DNA of 64,000 nucleotides. Source: Pampus argenteus. Its lineage: Eukaryota; Chordata; Actinopteri; Scombriformes; Stromateidae. The notes beneath the pieces are model-generated. The model ran no database searches and had not been told where the DNA came from. It saw only the letters and a list, made by a program, of their open reading frames with translations. Numbering within the stretch: the first letter of the stretch is position 1; every line of letters begins with the position of its first letter. Location of the stretch: positions 8,783,501 through 8,847,500 of the forward strand of contig CM072868.1 of NCBI GenBank assembly GCA_036937835.1, in the 5' to 3' direction. A program made the position numbers and the translations under genes. Shown here piece after piece: positions 23,476-36,318 of the stretch.

Positions 23476-23590
23476 CTGCCTGGTTGTCTGTGTGTTCCTC
23501 CTGCACTCGGTCTGGGTGTATGAGTGAGTGTGCTTTCACACACAATCCCTCCGAACAGGAACTGATGAATCTGCACGACTTCAGCCCTGC
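23476..23590 (-). other. Candidate mbnl1 non-coding first exon
   Basis: The minus strand carries a consensus donor 'aggcag|gtaagg' (GT at 23475-23474) at the end of a moderately CpG-containing stretch. A ZNF143-type motif lies just upstream at 23599-23618 and a palindromic RFX-type X-box at 23815-23828. The geometry of promoter motifs, then about 110 nt, then a donor fits a 5' UTR exon of the minus-strand mbnl1 gene, which would splice to the acceptor near 6073. The transcription start is not visible, so the upstream limit is a guess. This is an inference without transcript data. Confidence 0.35.
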
Positions 23591-23598
23591 AGCGTGCA

Positions 23599-23618
23599 GT
23601 GCATTATGGGGTTTTAGT
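23599..23618 (-). promoter_or_regulatory. ZNF143/SBS-like motif
   Basis: The minus strand reads ACTAAAACCCCATAATGCAC, close to the ZNF143 site consensus I recall (ACTACAATTCCCATAATGCA). Such sites usually lie just upstream of transcription starts. Confidence 0.42.
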
Positions 23619-23668
23619 CTCTATCTCTCTCTCTCTCTCTCTCTCTGCTATGTGTGTGTGTGTGTGTG
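23619..23668. repeat. (CT)n and (GT)n low-complexity tract
   Basis: CT dinucleotides (about 23624-23647) followed by GT dinucleotides, next to the candidate promoter. Confidence 0.9.
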
Positions 23669-23814
23669 TGTCTCTCCTTTCTCCCTCTGTTGGCACAGTG
23701 TTAGAGGGGGATGTCCTCGCCTCCTGTCTGGAGAGAGGAGGGTGAACTCACACGCGCCATGTCCACACACATACACAATGCAGAAGAAGCCTCATGATGA
23801 CGACCGCGGCTCTG

Positions 23815-23828
23815 GTTGCCCTGGCAAC
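23815..23828. promoter_or_regulatory. RFX X-box-like palindrome
   Basis: GTTGCCCTGGCAAC is a perfect palindromic X-box (GTTGCC-N2-GGCAAC), the binding site of RFX transcription factors. It lies about 240 bp upstream, on the minus strand, of the candidate first exon at 23476-23590. Confidence 0.45.
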
Positions 23829-24057
23829 AGCCTCCCTCCCTCCCTCTCATTCTTCAGTCTCTCTCTCTGTCTCTCTCTGTCTATGCATTCTGTTTAAATA
23901 GTGAAAGAGTGAAACAAAAAAACAATGTTCATTCACTCTATTTGCTTCTACTTCTTCTATTTTACATTTACTTTAACTCCAAGGTAGCTCGCTAACACAG
24001 AAGTGAGAAGAGATCACATGATCACTAACTGTTGCTTCTGGCTTGTGAGATAAAGGA

Positions 24058-24145
24058 GGGGGGGGGGGGGGGGGGTGTAGTGTGAGAGACACAGATACAG
24101 TGTTTGTGTGTATGCACACACATCCCTGTGCTTGTGTGTGTGTGC

Positions 24146-24180
<35 letters not shown>
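24058..24180. repeat. G18 homopolymer followed by (GT)n microsatellite
   Basis: A run of 18 G residues (24058-24075) is followed within 60 bp by a GT/GC repeat (24133-24179). The G run could form a quadruplex on the plus strand. Both are prone to length change and sequencing error. Confidence 0.93.
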
Positions 24181-24182
<2 letters not shown>

Positions 24183-24976
24183 GATGAGGCAGCCCATGTT
24201 GGTTCCTGGAAGCAGGCTTTAGTTCCTGTTTGTGACTTCTTCCTCTTTCTTCATCGCTACCACTAGTGTGCTGAGGCCTGCAGCACTTTGATAACATGCA
24301 TTTCAGCCACATTACTAACAAGGGAAGTACAGCTGGAGCGACCGACCAGATGAATGGGTCATGTTCACACACATGCAGCCAGATAGACAGACGCATAGAC
24401 ATTGACAGACTGTACCTTTAGATGTAATTATTCCAAGTTTCATCATTATTCACCTTCCTAGATGTTATTTTTAACAGTTATTTAGCTGGCTGATTCAGAA
24501 TGATAATGCAGGGCTTAATGAATTATCAAGAATTATCAAGAAAAAAAAAGAACAGATAAGTGTGTAAAGGCGAGAGAATGAAGGTGAGCAAGAAAAGGAG
24601 ATGAGACCTTCTCTCCACTGTCTCCCATGGCGACAGAGTGGGTGGAAGGCCATGACTGTCCTTCAGGCCCTGTAAATCAGCAGCTCACAGCTGAGTCCTG
24701 CAGAGCAGCCGTTGCACCGGTAACCCCGAACGCTCAATCTTTCGCCATCTAGCCTTCCTGTTTTGTTTTTTTCTGGTAGCTGTCATCGCTCTTTCTTTCC
24801 CTCTGTCCCGCAGTCTTGCACTACCTACTTCAAATCCTTTATGAGCCTATGAGGATCCTCTCTTTCACCAAGACATGCATATTGCATGTTCACATATGGA
24901 AACAAGATAAGCAATACAGTTGTGCCAATGGAGCTGGAAAGAATTAGACTGCTCACTTTGTTATGAAAAAAAAAAA

Positions 24977-24995
24977 CTACATCTCCCACAGTCCT
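24977..24995 (+). promoter_or_regulatory. Second ZNF143/SBS-like motif (weaker)
   Basis: Reads ACTACATCTCCCACAGTCC, matching the ACTACA-N2-TCCCA core but not the 3' ATGC half. It could be part of an alternative promoter or a chance match. Confidence 0.25.
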
Positions 24996-26010
24996 GTTCT
25001 CTTTTCAGTAGCCATGGGAACAGATAGAAACTGGGATACACCGAGCATCGACTGTTGAGATTCTTATGAGGATGGCTTCATCAGCGAGCTTGGCAACGGA
25101 AGGGGAGGGAGCAAAGGAAGGTATATAAACAATATGGGAGGAAACAGGTGGTAGTGAGTGTGAATGTGCCTGTTTATTCATGCAGGCTGCCGACTGAGAC
25201 TTGCTGCTCTTCGTTATTCCTTAGGTCTGTGGAGAATGTGCTGCAAACTAAAAGCTACTCCTCCTGTTTGGTGCTCTGCAGAAGAGAAAACGCCATTAAT
25301 TAAGTCAATATAGTTTTTGGCATTTTTGCCTCTGAACAGGCTGGATTTATCACTGAACACTCATGTTGTCCATGTAATGAAGGCTCCTTGAGACTGAGGG
25401 ACACTGAATAACTCGCCCAGATTTGGAAGCCAAGGTGATTAGTCTGCTCTTTGGGACTAATGGCAACAGCAGGTGTCCACAGGCTCTGTGTGCCACATCT
25501 ATTAATCAGCGACATTAACACTAACCAAGTGCACATACACACACACACACACAGCACTCACTACTCATTAAAGCCGTTCATTAACAACATCGTAGCTCCC
25601 CTTAAGCGCAATGACCATTGATTAAGCTTACGCATAATGACGTTGGTGGAACTCCTATATATCCTGTATATAGCAGTCCTATATTTTTTCGTGTATCTTG
25701 CATTACTGCAGAGAGCTTGTAAGCCGTGTTCACATTATAGCAGAAACAAAAAAAGGTTCTTGAACTGAGCTTGTTACTTTGCTCTGCGCCAGATTCTTGG
25801 GTGGGCTGTGGGGGAGCCTGTGGGAGCAAACGTGTTGGTAAATAGCAATTTGCAAATGCCTAAGTTAATTAACACTGTTTTCCAGCAAGACCTACAGGTT
25901 ACATAAACCTGGGGTAGCTGAATCTGAAGGGTAATGTTTTACCCCATAAATTGATCTCAATATGATGATGATTTGTTACTGTATAAATACTTATAGAAAC
26001 ACGCCATTTT

Positions 26011-26386
26011 AAAAGGGGGCGCATCATGCTTTGTGAAGGGCTTCAGCCTGCTCTGAACACACCATTTATAAAGTTATCTCTACTTCCCATCAAGCTGATG
26101 TCAGATTGTCCGTGCAGGCCCACAAATAGCAATTGTATTTTTTGTTGTTCATGTTGTCCATTCACTTATTTCAGATCAGATTCAAACATGCATGGATGTA
26201 TTTGAGAACATGTTGACTAAAGAAGGAGAAAAAGAAGTTAAATCCTACATAATGTTAGCTTGTGGAAGTGGGAGGCTGAACTGAGGGGCTGCATAAAGGT
26301 CAGTATGAGAGTTTTTTGAAGTGTAAATCATGCAAAAACATTCCAGTACAGCCCCAGAATAATGGGGCATGATATGTCCCCTTTAA
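26011..26386. repeat. MITE-like non-autonomous DNA element, about 375 bp
   Basis: The left end 'aaaagggggcgcatcatgc' is an imperfect inverted repeat of the right end 'gcatgatatgtcccctttaa' (26368-26387). The right-terminal sequence, including the preceding 'tcatgcaaaaacattccagt', is one I recognise from a common fish repeat. Both ends sit in TTAA-containing sequence (26008-26012 on the left, 26383-26386 on the right), which may be the target duplication. No open reading frame is present. Confidence 0.55.
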
Positions 26387-29300
26387 TTTATCCTTTATCT
26401 TTAAACGCAGCGCAAGCACTAACCTTCAGCAACTGATTGCACTCACAAAGGTCAGTGTAGCTCAGGGACAAAGTTCATCTAATTAGAAGTTTTAAGAAAA
26501 AGCCACCACATATACAATTACGGTAGAGGCCCACACAAACGTTGATAATCTGGACACAGATTTAGAATATTTGCTCAGGAAATTCAGCTATGACAGGATG
26601 CAGAAGAAGACTGCTGTGTCAAGTAGCAGTTTGAAATATTTGAGTTGTGCCTTGCAGCATTACAGAAAGATTAGTGGCTTGTTGAAGGACAGATAAGGTA
26701 TTGTAGATCTCTACATCTTTTGGTGGCTTCTCCATATCTCAGTATTTGCTTCAGATAACAACAGATTCTACAGTAGGTGTCGCTAACATGATATTCGGGT
26801 CACTCTGTCACAATGTATGTAAAATAATAATGCTATGGTGGATATTGTTGATCTCACATATGCAGATAACAAAAAGTCTAAAAGGTTTAGCTGATATATT
26901 ATCTATTATCTCTTTTATCTAAAGGTTCAGTTTATTGATGCTAGCACAGCACAATATCACACAGATTTTACATTGAGTATCCAAACAGCATTGCACTTCC
27001 AACCTTGACTTAAAGAGTGGGATCCTGGGTGTATACAGCAGAGCTACACTGTCAAAGGTTTAGAGTTCCAGCTGCTGTTGGCAGGTTGAACAGGCGTTTG
27101 CAAAATAATATTTCTATCCATTTATTTTTAAACATATCTCCCCCCCCATGACTTTTTGAGAGAGGAGGTGGAAATGGGTGAGTTATTCGATGTCCGTCTC
27201 TGTTATAATCTGTCCGTTAGCACAGCGATAGACTTACACCAAACAGAACAGGCAACTTGAATTATTTTTAATATGCATTCATGTGCAGACTATAAACAGC
27301 CCCTCATTGTCAACCAAACAACAGGCTTAATGCTATGGCAATCGTAGTGCAACCCTAATAATGCAACATTACATCACCTCTCTGCTCATGTGATTTTGCT
27401 TCTGCAAACAGTTTCCTGCTATGGCTATAAACTAAACAGAATACCAAAATGGTGTCACCCTCATATTAAAAAGTGATGCATAGAAAACTTCTGTCATAAC
27501 TAAGGAAGTCATGAAAGACAACAGGAACAACACTGAAAAGTTTTCAGTAACGCCTATCAAATAAACAACATGTACAAGAAAACCCTTAAAACTGATAGAG
27601 ATGTGTTCTCACTTTGAACCCTGAAATGCCAGGCCGTTAGCAGCAGAAAACACTGTATCTAAAAGGTGACATATACAAAACAAAGTATTCAATAGACATC
27701 AAATACCCCCCATTTGTTTCACTTAAAAGCCATTCAATGAAATCTGACTGCCAAATTTAATCGACCTCGTCAGCACCGCTGCCCCTGACTCTGCTCCGCA
27801 AATGAATGTCACTTCATTGTTGGAACAGTAATGTGAATTGTTAAAAAAAAAATGTTTGAGTGAAAGAAAAAATTCCTTGTTGACACCACTCGCACAGAAT
27901 GGCGTAATATAGCTGCAGCCGTGTCGTGCTGGGGTTGCAAAATGCAGCATATACTGTGTGCTTACAGCCACAGTAGATCAGGCTCTGTCCATGGGAGAGA
28001 TGTTCTCAGATACACAGGCTACACTTGGGCTTGATCCAAATACCTGACCCTGTCTGGAGGAGAGTCAGAGCATTATCACTGCGAAATAATCCACACTCAC
28101 ACCCGGTGATGCAGTGTGAAGCACACATAAATACATACATATACATGAAACAGGGTGGGAGTGAACAAATCTCAGTAGATTGCCCTTGGTAACTTGCTGT
28201 TGGTAAATATTCATAAGGACAATCTCTCGACTCATAGCAACTAGCAGCAAGAATGTGCAAATGTGTGAGACAGAGGGGGGAATATGTGGGGAGATAATGA
28301 ATATTAGAGAGCGTGCTGGAGAAAGACAACAGATGCTAAGATAGAGAGACAGAAGGCCTAAAGGATAACAGAGGAAAAACAGAAACATTGGTTTTATTAT
28401 TGGTTTTGGTAGTTCATACACAGTTAGACAGGACTGGGATGCTCTGGTCTGGAAGATGTGCATCCTTTTTTTTTGGCAATATTGTCAGTTAAGTACTGCA
28501 CTTTGTTTATAAGGAGAGGTTAATAGCTGATTAGATATGCATGAACAAAACAATCAGAAAACATAAAGAATAACTGGATTAGTGAATTTATGTGCCCATA
28601 AATGTTTTTTTAAAAAGATGTTGAAACAGACTCCATGTGCACACAACCTACAGTTTGTACATTTTGACTGGGAATATCAAGCTCTTACTTTTGTTGTGGT
28701 GGGGAAACCTCAAAAAGTAACCTGCAGCAGCCCCCAGGCAATATGAAATCTAGATTTTCTGTTTGATTGGACAAACAAATCCCTCATGAAACAGTATTTG
28801 CCAGCGGTGCATCGTGTGTCCTCAACACACTCACTGCACATATATTTATAAAGCAATGTTATTCACCAGATGAGGTACATGGTATTTAATGATTCATAAC
28901 GTTTCTTATTTCATAATTCCAAGTCAGAATATCTTTCCCTGAAGGCATACAATCTTCTTCAGCAGCTGGTTATAGATGCACAATCCACAGGGCAGATCAA
29001 CCCAGAGGGCAAACTACAGACAATGTCCACTACACGGAATCAGACACTTGTCTTCCACGTGTTCTTTAACAGCAGTGATATATAAAGCTACCTTCTGAGA
29101 AAGACTCTACGTTATCGTTCCTGTAAGAAAACAAGATGCTGACCCCTCGAAACTCTGTCCTGCTGTCAGGGTTGGATACTCTGAGTGTTGGATGATGCAC
29201 CTTATTTTAGGTGAGGATGATTCTCCTCTCCCTCCTTTATTGATCTCAAGCAATGCGCATACTGGACAGTAAGGCTACTTTCCATTTAAGATATCTTCTC

Positions 29301-29600
29301 ACAGCTCAGTAATATCACTTACACTGTATAGGACTCAGTTGTTCACATGTGCGGAAAGGTTTTTTCAAAAAAAGGTGCACGATATTTACCGTAAGTGTCA
29401 TTCACAAGGTTGTCAATAGTGCTAAGTGTAAACATATGCTCTTCACTTTTTGTTTTCACTCAAATCTTGCTGTGTCAACATGAAACGCAATGCTTTTATG
29501 GGCTTTTCCGGCATGAGCGAGGCCAAATGGATCAGCTCTGCTTCTGTCTCAGATTTCAACTTTGGCCTTCTTGAAAAGAGAGTAATCACGACATCTCTCT
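26387..29600. other. Non-coding stretch, nothing recognised
   Basis: No exon, RNA gene or repeat family was recognised. Short minus-strand open frames near 28006-28463 and 27723-27971 have no support. Confidence 0.4.
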
Positions 29601-29607
29601 CCTTTAG

Positions 29608-29617
29608 CTAAAAATAA
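29608..29617 (+). promoter_or_regulatory. Consensus MEF2 site
   Basis: CTAAAAATAA fits the MEF2 consensus YTAWWWWTAR exactly. It lies in the presumed mbnl1 upstream region, so a muscle enhancer is conceivable, but a match of this length can occur by chance. Confidence 0.25.
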
Positions 29618-30010
29618 GTCTCCAAAAGGTGCTGCCCAGCTTAATAGACTAATTAACTAAAATCCCAGGAGTTCTGTAACAGCCAAGTGAAATTAAAAAA
29701 AAAAAAAAAAACAGCTCACACAACACTTTGCATTAAAGCCAATATTTTTTGTTGGTGTGTAATAGTTTTGCATGAATATCCTTTTTTTTTTAATCTCTCT
29801 TTTTCTCTAGAATACATGCACAAACATGCAAATCTCTGTCATGCGCATCCTTCCTGATGCAATAATTTTTCACTTTTCACGCCCTTTTCCCCTTTCCTTT
29901 TGAAACAGTAATCGCAGTACTAATAGCATTAGCAGAGCATATCCAATCCCCTTAGCACCACACCAGGGAGCACAGAGCCCAGACCTACACTGAGACAGAC
30001 ACACTGGGGG

Positions 30011-30029
30011 ACTACGCTACCCATGATGC
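30011..30029 (+). promoter_or_regulatory. ZNF143/SBS-like motif
   Basis: ACTACGCTACCCATGATGC matches the outer halves of the ZNF143 site consensus (ACTAC near the start, CCCAT-N-ATGC at the end). No exon boundary was recognised close by. Confidence 0.38.
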
Positions 30030-30136
30030 CTCAGGAAATCTATGCACTTTACTCAGCTTTACTCAGATTAAAGTAAAACAAAGATGCAATAAAGAGTAGA
30101 GAGGTGTGCGACATATAATAAATATGATTACAATGT

Positions 30137-30283
30137 CAGTCTGTCGGTTGGTTGGTCATATTAGTCAGCATATTAGTGTTGTCTTGTTAGCATGTTATCA
30201 CATGGATGTTAGCTTTTAACACAAAGCACTGTTGTGCCTGACCATAGCCTCACAGAGCCACTGTGGCAGAGTCTTAGTTTTGT
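30137..30283 (+). repeat. Dispersed percomorph repeat (family A), internally deleted
   Basis: It starts with 'cagtctgtcggttggttgg', which I recognise as the left end of the family. It then jumps to the right end with 'ttgttagcatgttatc', 'aacacaaagcactgttgtgc', 'agcctcacagagccactg' and 'agagtcttag'. It is a deleted relative of the copy at 12983-13207. Confidence 0.55.
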
Positions 30284-32653
30284 CTACTAACAGCAACACT
30301 TTCCGCATCATAGGAAATAAATTGCAGATAATTATGTAGCTCACTAATTACGATACTGGTAATAACAAGATGATCACAGTATTGATTTCTTATTAATTGG
30401 CCATGTTCTGCATGAGCTAATTAGTGCCACTACATAATGGCTCATTTAATTCGAATTGAATTATAGTATTTGTATTGAAGTGTAACATAAAGCTATGTGT
30501 TCATGAAATGTATTTCCTTTCTATTTGTATTTTGTCATTTCTTTTCGGTTCATTTAATGAGCCAGTAGGCCTGTTTCTTACTTTATTACAATCAGCGCGT
30601 GCTAATTTATATCTAAATATGCAGGGAAAAAAATCATAAAAATTATGAAAAAAACATATTCAAGAACATGTGAAGCATGTTTATGTGTTTTGGATGAGTA
30701 AACAACATGAAACAACGCTAATGTAACATTTCAGATTCATATCAACATCTTGGTGTGTTTGAAGTTTGCTGTATTTTTTCCTGAATTATTAATTTACACA
30801 CAAAGCAGACATGCATTTGTTGTTTGCTTATGCAAAAGCAATGTCTATACATGTGTGTGCATGTGCTTTGTCATACAGTATAATGTGTCTGAAAGCTGAA
30901 AGACAGACAGATAGACAAATAGAAGAGAAAGAGAGAGAGAGAGAGAATAATATAAGGGTATATGTGTTGTTGTCTCTAAATGGTCCAATGGGCCTGCAGT
31001 GCAAACAAACCTTGTTCCCAAACACAGCCTTCTAAGGCAGAGCAACAGCAAGCCAAGCAGCCGAGTGGCGGACTTGTCTTCCTTCCTCCCAGCCCATGTT
31101 AGCCAGCTTGCCAACCGCTCTGCTTCTTGACTCCAGCTCCATCTCTCAGCAGTTAACCATTCCTCACAGTGAGTCACTGACTTGAAAACAGGCAGCAGAC
31201 TGCCACGGCATCAGCTTATAAGTAATCATTCTACTATGCGGCAGAGTCAATATTGTTTTTGTTTTTTTTCTGTGTGTGTGTGTGTGTCTGTATGTGTGTA
31301 GGAGAGAGACATAGAGAGAGAGAGAGAATGATGTAGACACAGGGATTGAAGGAGGAAGCTACAAAGGAATGAAGGGGAGAGGAAGAACACAAAAACACAT
31401 AGACAGTCGTGTGTCAGGCCTAAGAGTGAGCTGTAACCTAATGAGAGTAGATGAAAGCTGACTGTCTGAGCTAACTCAATTCTTTGCTCTGCTAGTCACA
31501 GTTCTTAACTTAATGATGTTTGCTCCAGACTACTGATGTCACAGCCAATGCTGGGTTGCCTTTTTTTGGTCATATATTTTCATGTGTGACGACCCTATTT
31601 GCCGCTTGCATGTGTACAATGTTGACCTTGGCCTGTGCCGCACAAAGGATGACATCACCCACGCTGTGAGGCAGACATCCATTTAGGGCATGTTTACAGT
31701 GCTTAAACCGTGAGCATGCCTCGATCCCCGCTCATATAAACACAGAATATGGCTTTCCATGTGCACACTAGTATGTGTACACGGTGTTTACACAGAACAG
31801 ATAAAGAAATATCACCAGAGCAGGAGGTAAGACTGCAGGTTATGGAGTTGTGGTTAAATAAACCACAGGGATAAAGTAACACAAGGGGTGAGGGTGCTCC
31901 AGGGAGGTCTTTTCAAAGGGTATCAGAGATTTTGAGGGCCAAGGTGTAGCGTGTAGACAGAGGTGAGGAGGAGGCGTGATTTTTACTCAGGAATGCTGTA
32001 AAGCTGTTTGTAGAGTCAGCAGGCCAATGAAACAGCTTAGGCTGTGGAGATCTGCCAAAGCAGTGGTGGAAGAAAAAAAAATGGGAGAAAAGAAAGAAAA
32101 TGGTGGAATGGGAATAAAAAGAAAAGAAGTGGATCCATAAAGTGAAATCTCCAAGGCAAGTTGTCCAATGAGGAGGGTTTTACACTCCGGGTAGGAATGC
32201 AGTCTCAGGTTAATGAAATCTGGGAAGCTCTCTTTAGGATTCATCAAAGTCTTTTCCTGTCCTACTGCACCACTTCATCTCCACTGCAGACAACCTCTTT
32301 GTTTCGTGCAGCCTATCAGTAATGCATCTGTATCAGTAGGGTTAATAACACTGTGATATTAAGACAAAATCCAAACACACTCCAATAAAATACCACATCA
32401 TACATACCAATGAACAAATACAAATAGGGGCTATAGATAATAGATAATGTGTCAGTTTTTTCAACCTTTGCGTCAGAGGCTGATAATGATCAATTTTCAG
32501 TTGATATTTAAAGGTTTAAGGTTTTAGATGGGAACATGCTTCCAAACATGTAGGTCGTTCCCTTCCTGCGTATATGTAGAACAGAGGTCACATAAGTTAA
32601 TTCAGGAGTCAGAAAGGGGGCGTAATATAATCAGGATGGTGTTGATAGATTTA

Positions 32654-32655
<2 letters not shown>

Positions 32656-32686
<31 letters not shown>
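32656..32686. repeat. Poly(A) tract
   Basis: A run of 31 A residues on the plus strand. No retrotransposed gene or LINE/SINE body was recognised immediately upstream. Confidence 0.93.
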
Positions 32687-32690
<4 letters not shown>

Positions 32691-35600
32691 ATTTGACGAC
32701 AGAAATTGCTTCATGTGAAGTAGTCAGAGCAGAAGGAGAAAGTGGTTCAAGAATTATATTATTGCTAAAACCAACGACACAGACAATCTCTTCTAAAACA
32801 AGACATGCGTCGATAGCCATGCTAGATGCTAGATAATCATGTTGGTTAGGTTTTTAGCAGTCAAGCAGATGTTGAGATATTTCACTTATTTTTTTTCAGG
32901 TTCCTTTTTAGATTTATCTCCATCTGAGCAAAAATCCAATTTAGATCCACCCCTCCTTGACCACATACCCATGCAGACTCTCCTTCACAGCGCAACATAA
33001 CTCAAGGACAGTGAGTCAGACAGCCAATATGTGCCTAATCTAATCTGTGGAGCTGAAATCTGAGCTGCCATGAGACAAGCAAAGAGCTGTGATGTCACAA
33101 GGGCGGGACCCCTCTGACCCATCTACTTGCTGAGAGAGGCGATGAGAGAGGGAGCAGGAGTGGAAATGGATGGTGGGAAATGAGAAATGAGAACGTTTCG
33201 CTGACATTTCTTTCCCTTATCTGTGTGCATCAGAGCACGAAGTTGAGACATTAGTATCGTGTCATTCATAATCTCTACCTGGGGAGGGGTGAAGGGCCGA
33301 GCAACTGACCAATGAGGAAAATGGAAGGTGACAGTGATGAAGAAAAGGAAAAAAAAAAAAAGACTGAATCATCTTCTTCTCGAGGATGAAAACATTGGGT
33401 CAGGTGATTGGATGGATGTGAAGGCCACCACATGCACAAACACAGACAAGCACACACACACACACACAGACACACATGCAGACATTATGAAGCATATTTG
33501 ACGCCTCGCAGTATTAAAGTTACACATCACTCCACATAAGAAAACAAACAGGATAACCCTTCTCGACCACAGAAACAAACATTTAAACTCTTAGTGGCTC
33601 GGTTCATGCGAGCACCTCCAAATGTGATTTTTCCTTATTTCCTCTCTTTATTTTTTTTGAAAACCGAGCAGACTGAGACAAATTCCTGTGGGCATGTTAT
33701 TTAGGAGAACTGTTGACCACTTTGACAATGGCTGGCAGAGAGACTCCTGTCCTCTGGTGCCAACACACACAAACCAGGAACTCAAAGACCACACAGAGAA
33801 AATTCATAATTCTCCACCTCTGACACTGAGACCTGATATAAAGAGATCTGAGCAGGGTTATATATTTGTCAAGTCGTCGTACTCTACTTTTGTGTGAAAT
33901 ATTACCTCATAATTTTACTTTTTTATCTAGCCAAATTTACAGTGAAATCTGCCCACATTATGTCACACAGCTCAGTGCATTGTTTTCCTTCAAGCACCTA
34001 CTGCAAACTCTATTTTCTTTATTGAGACAGATTTCAGTGACGTCCTCTGTGGTACTATGAGATTTCTCAGGCCCCTGACACCCTGTGACACCAATTAGGA
34101 GGCTACAGATATGACAAGCCAATGGTCCAAACACTGTAACTGACATAAAAAAAAAAAACTCCTTAGCTGTGTTTCTTTGTGTCTGATATAGTGAGAAGTG
34201 AAGGAGAAAAAACGGAGACAAGTCAAGAGAATTACAATGACGGGGAGGGGAATTGAGTTGAGCTGAAAGGAAGCGAAGAAAGGCTGATGTCAGTGTTGCA
34301 AAGGGAAGTTTTCTGTCGTCAGCCCACACTTGACTGTCAGCTTACAGAGCTGCCAATTCAGGCCTCACAGAAAAGGAGTGACAGGAAAGCTGATGTGCTA
34401 TGAGGGTACTTATCTGAGATATATAAAGGATACTTCCTCCTTGCTGTTTAGAGAAATGTACAGTCCGTTAAAGGCTTACAAGTCACCCACAGTCTCCATT
34501 AAACCCTGCTAAACCAGCACAATGCATGTTTTACATATTATAATGTGTTTTACAGCTCCCAGGTTCACCAACGGCAGCGGCATGATGTCACCAAGTCAAC
34601 ACAAAGAACAGGAGGGCCATTATTTTCTGCGAGGTTGCGGTAACGTTCACATCTGTAAAACCCGGTGATGCTGGTAATTAAAGAAAGAGAAGGCTTTGAA
34701 AGGGCCTCTAAAGCGTGTATGCACGCATGTGCTCGGAAAACAACTCCTGTACAGAAAACATGCAAACTGCCACCTGCCAAAAAAATGAATGATAGCGATT
34801 CACGTGAACTCGGCCTGACAAAGACAAACCACACACAGATGTTGGTGCAACCCTGTATGTCACACAGCTGCCAGTTTAATGCTGGAAACACGTTTCATAG
34901 CTTGTGAAATTTTTCACAAAGGCTCACTCGAGCTACCGTTTTAGGAAGAAATTTAAAGCAGACAGCTGCATAACTGCATTTATGACGGTTCACTATATTG
35001 AAAAGTGTGGGTACGCTAACCCAGCATTATCTCAGAATCTGCTTTGGGACAAAAACACAGCAGGCCAGGAGTTTGAGGAGAGTTTGTATGAGCTTGAATG
35101 TAAACCATGTGGATATAACCACGGTATGATATTAGTTGTGCTTGACTGACCCTGAGAGCAGAGGTTGAAGTGAAAACACGGCAGGGTTAGATATTAGCCG
35201 CTGCTGAGGCCAGGAGTCTTCGCTCTGCGACGTGTCCACTGACTGGCTTAGCGATTAGCTGACGGTTAGCTGACCTGACGGTGGTTTTGGAATTTGTACG
35301 TCCCAGTAGGCAGCAGAGACAATCATATCAGGAACGCTGAGAAAGCCTAACGCAGCATGCACCACCCGTGTGTGTAAAAAACAAGCCCTCTGAGCTGCCG
35401 TGAGTGAAAATGAAATAGATCCACGACAGAATACAAAAAAGATATGCTGGAGGTACTGGAGTTCAAAGTGATGGGTTCGCAGGTCCCAACCTCAAGTGTC
35501 GACATAGTAAATGCACATAAGGGGGGTCCTGGATATTCAATTACATTTACTATCAAATATCAGGGCTCCGAAATAGGTGGTATAAAAATCTGGTACAAAG

Positions 35601-36318
35601 TGTGTACATGACTGTTTGAATGTAAGCTTGTGATTTGTAAAGCATTTAAGGCATTTTTTAAAAAATATCCTAAAATATTTACGATATAATGATCATGTTC
35701 CACTGAGACAGAATAACCGAAGATTTTTGAAACATGAAAACAAAAACTGACATATTAAAGCATATTAATTTTTTTTTTCTTAAACAGTCATAAACATAAA
35801 CATAAGTCCTCATTCTCACCTCCGTCTAACCAGGCCAATTTGACTGCCGCTTAAATAAACAGTGGATTAATTATTGAAACATCCTCTCAAACCTATGACA
35901 GCATTTTGGGATTTGGTGTTTGGAAGAAAAAAAAAACAACATAAAACATAAGAGAAGGTTGAAATGCAGAAAAAAAGAAGATAGACCACAGGGAAGCAAA
36001 CAAAAATAATAACTCAAACATGCAGAGAATATCAGAGTTAGTCATGTCACGCTTTAGGATGTAACCTTAACAGTATGCAGTAAAAAAGAATCTCTCACTT
36101 TCTCTGCCTTCATCTTATGTGATACACACTCAAACACTCGTGAGGCCACACACCACCTCAGGTTTTGATCCAATTAACTCACTGTCAGATGTGAACATCA
36201 CTGATAATTAGTGCAGAGTTGTAGTGATAAAGCTTTATCTGTGTCACCTTCCAGAACTGGGACGGTGAAATCTACAGGGGCTAATGGGAGCGCTCGCTCA
36301 CAATGGGCCAACATGTAA

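Noticed and set aside
23484..23897. 137-codon plus-strand frame
   Set aside because: It consists largely of translated CT and GT repeats with no family similarity; the region is better read as a candidate minus-strand promoter and exon.
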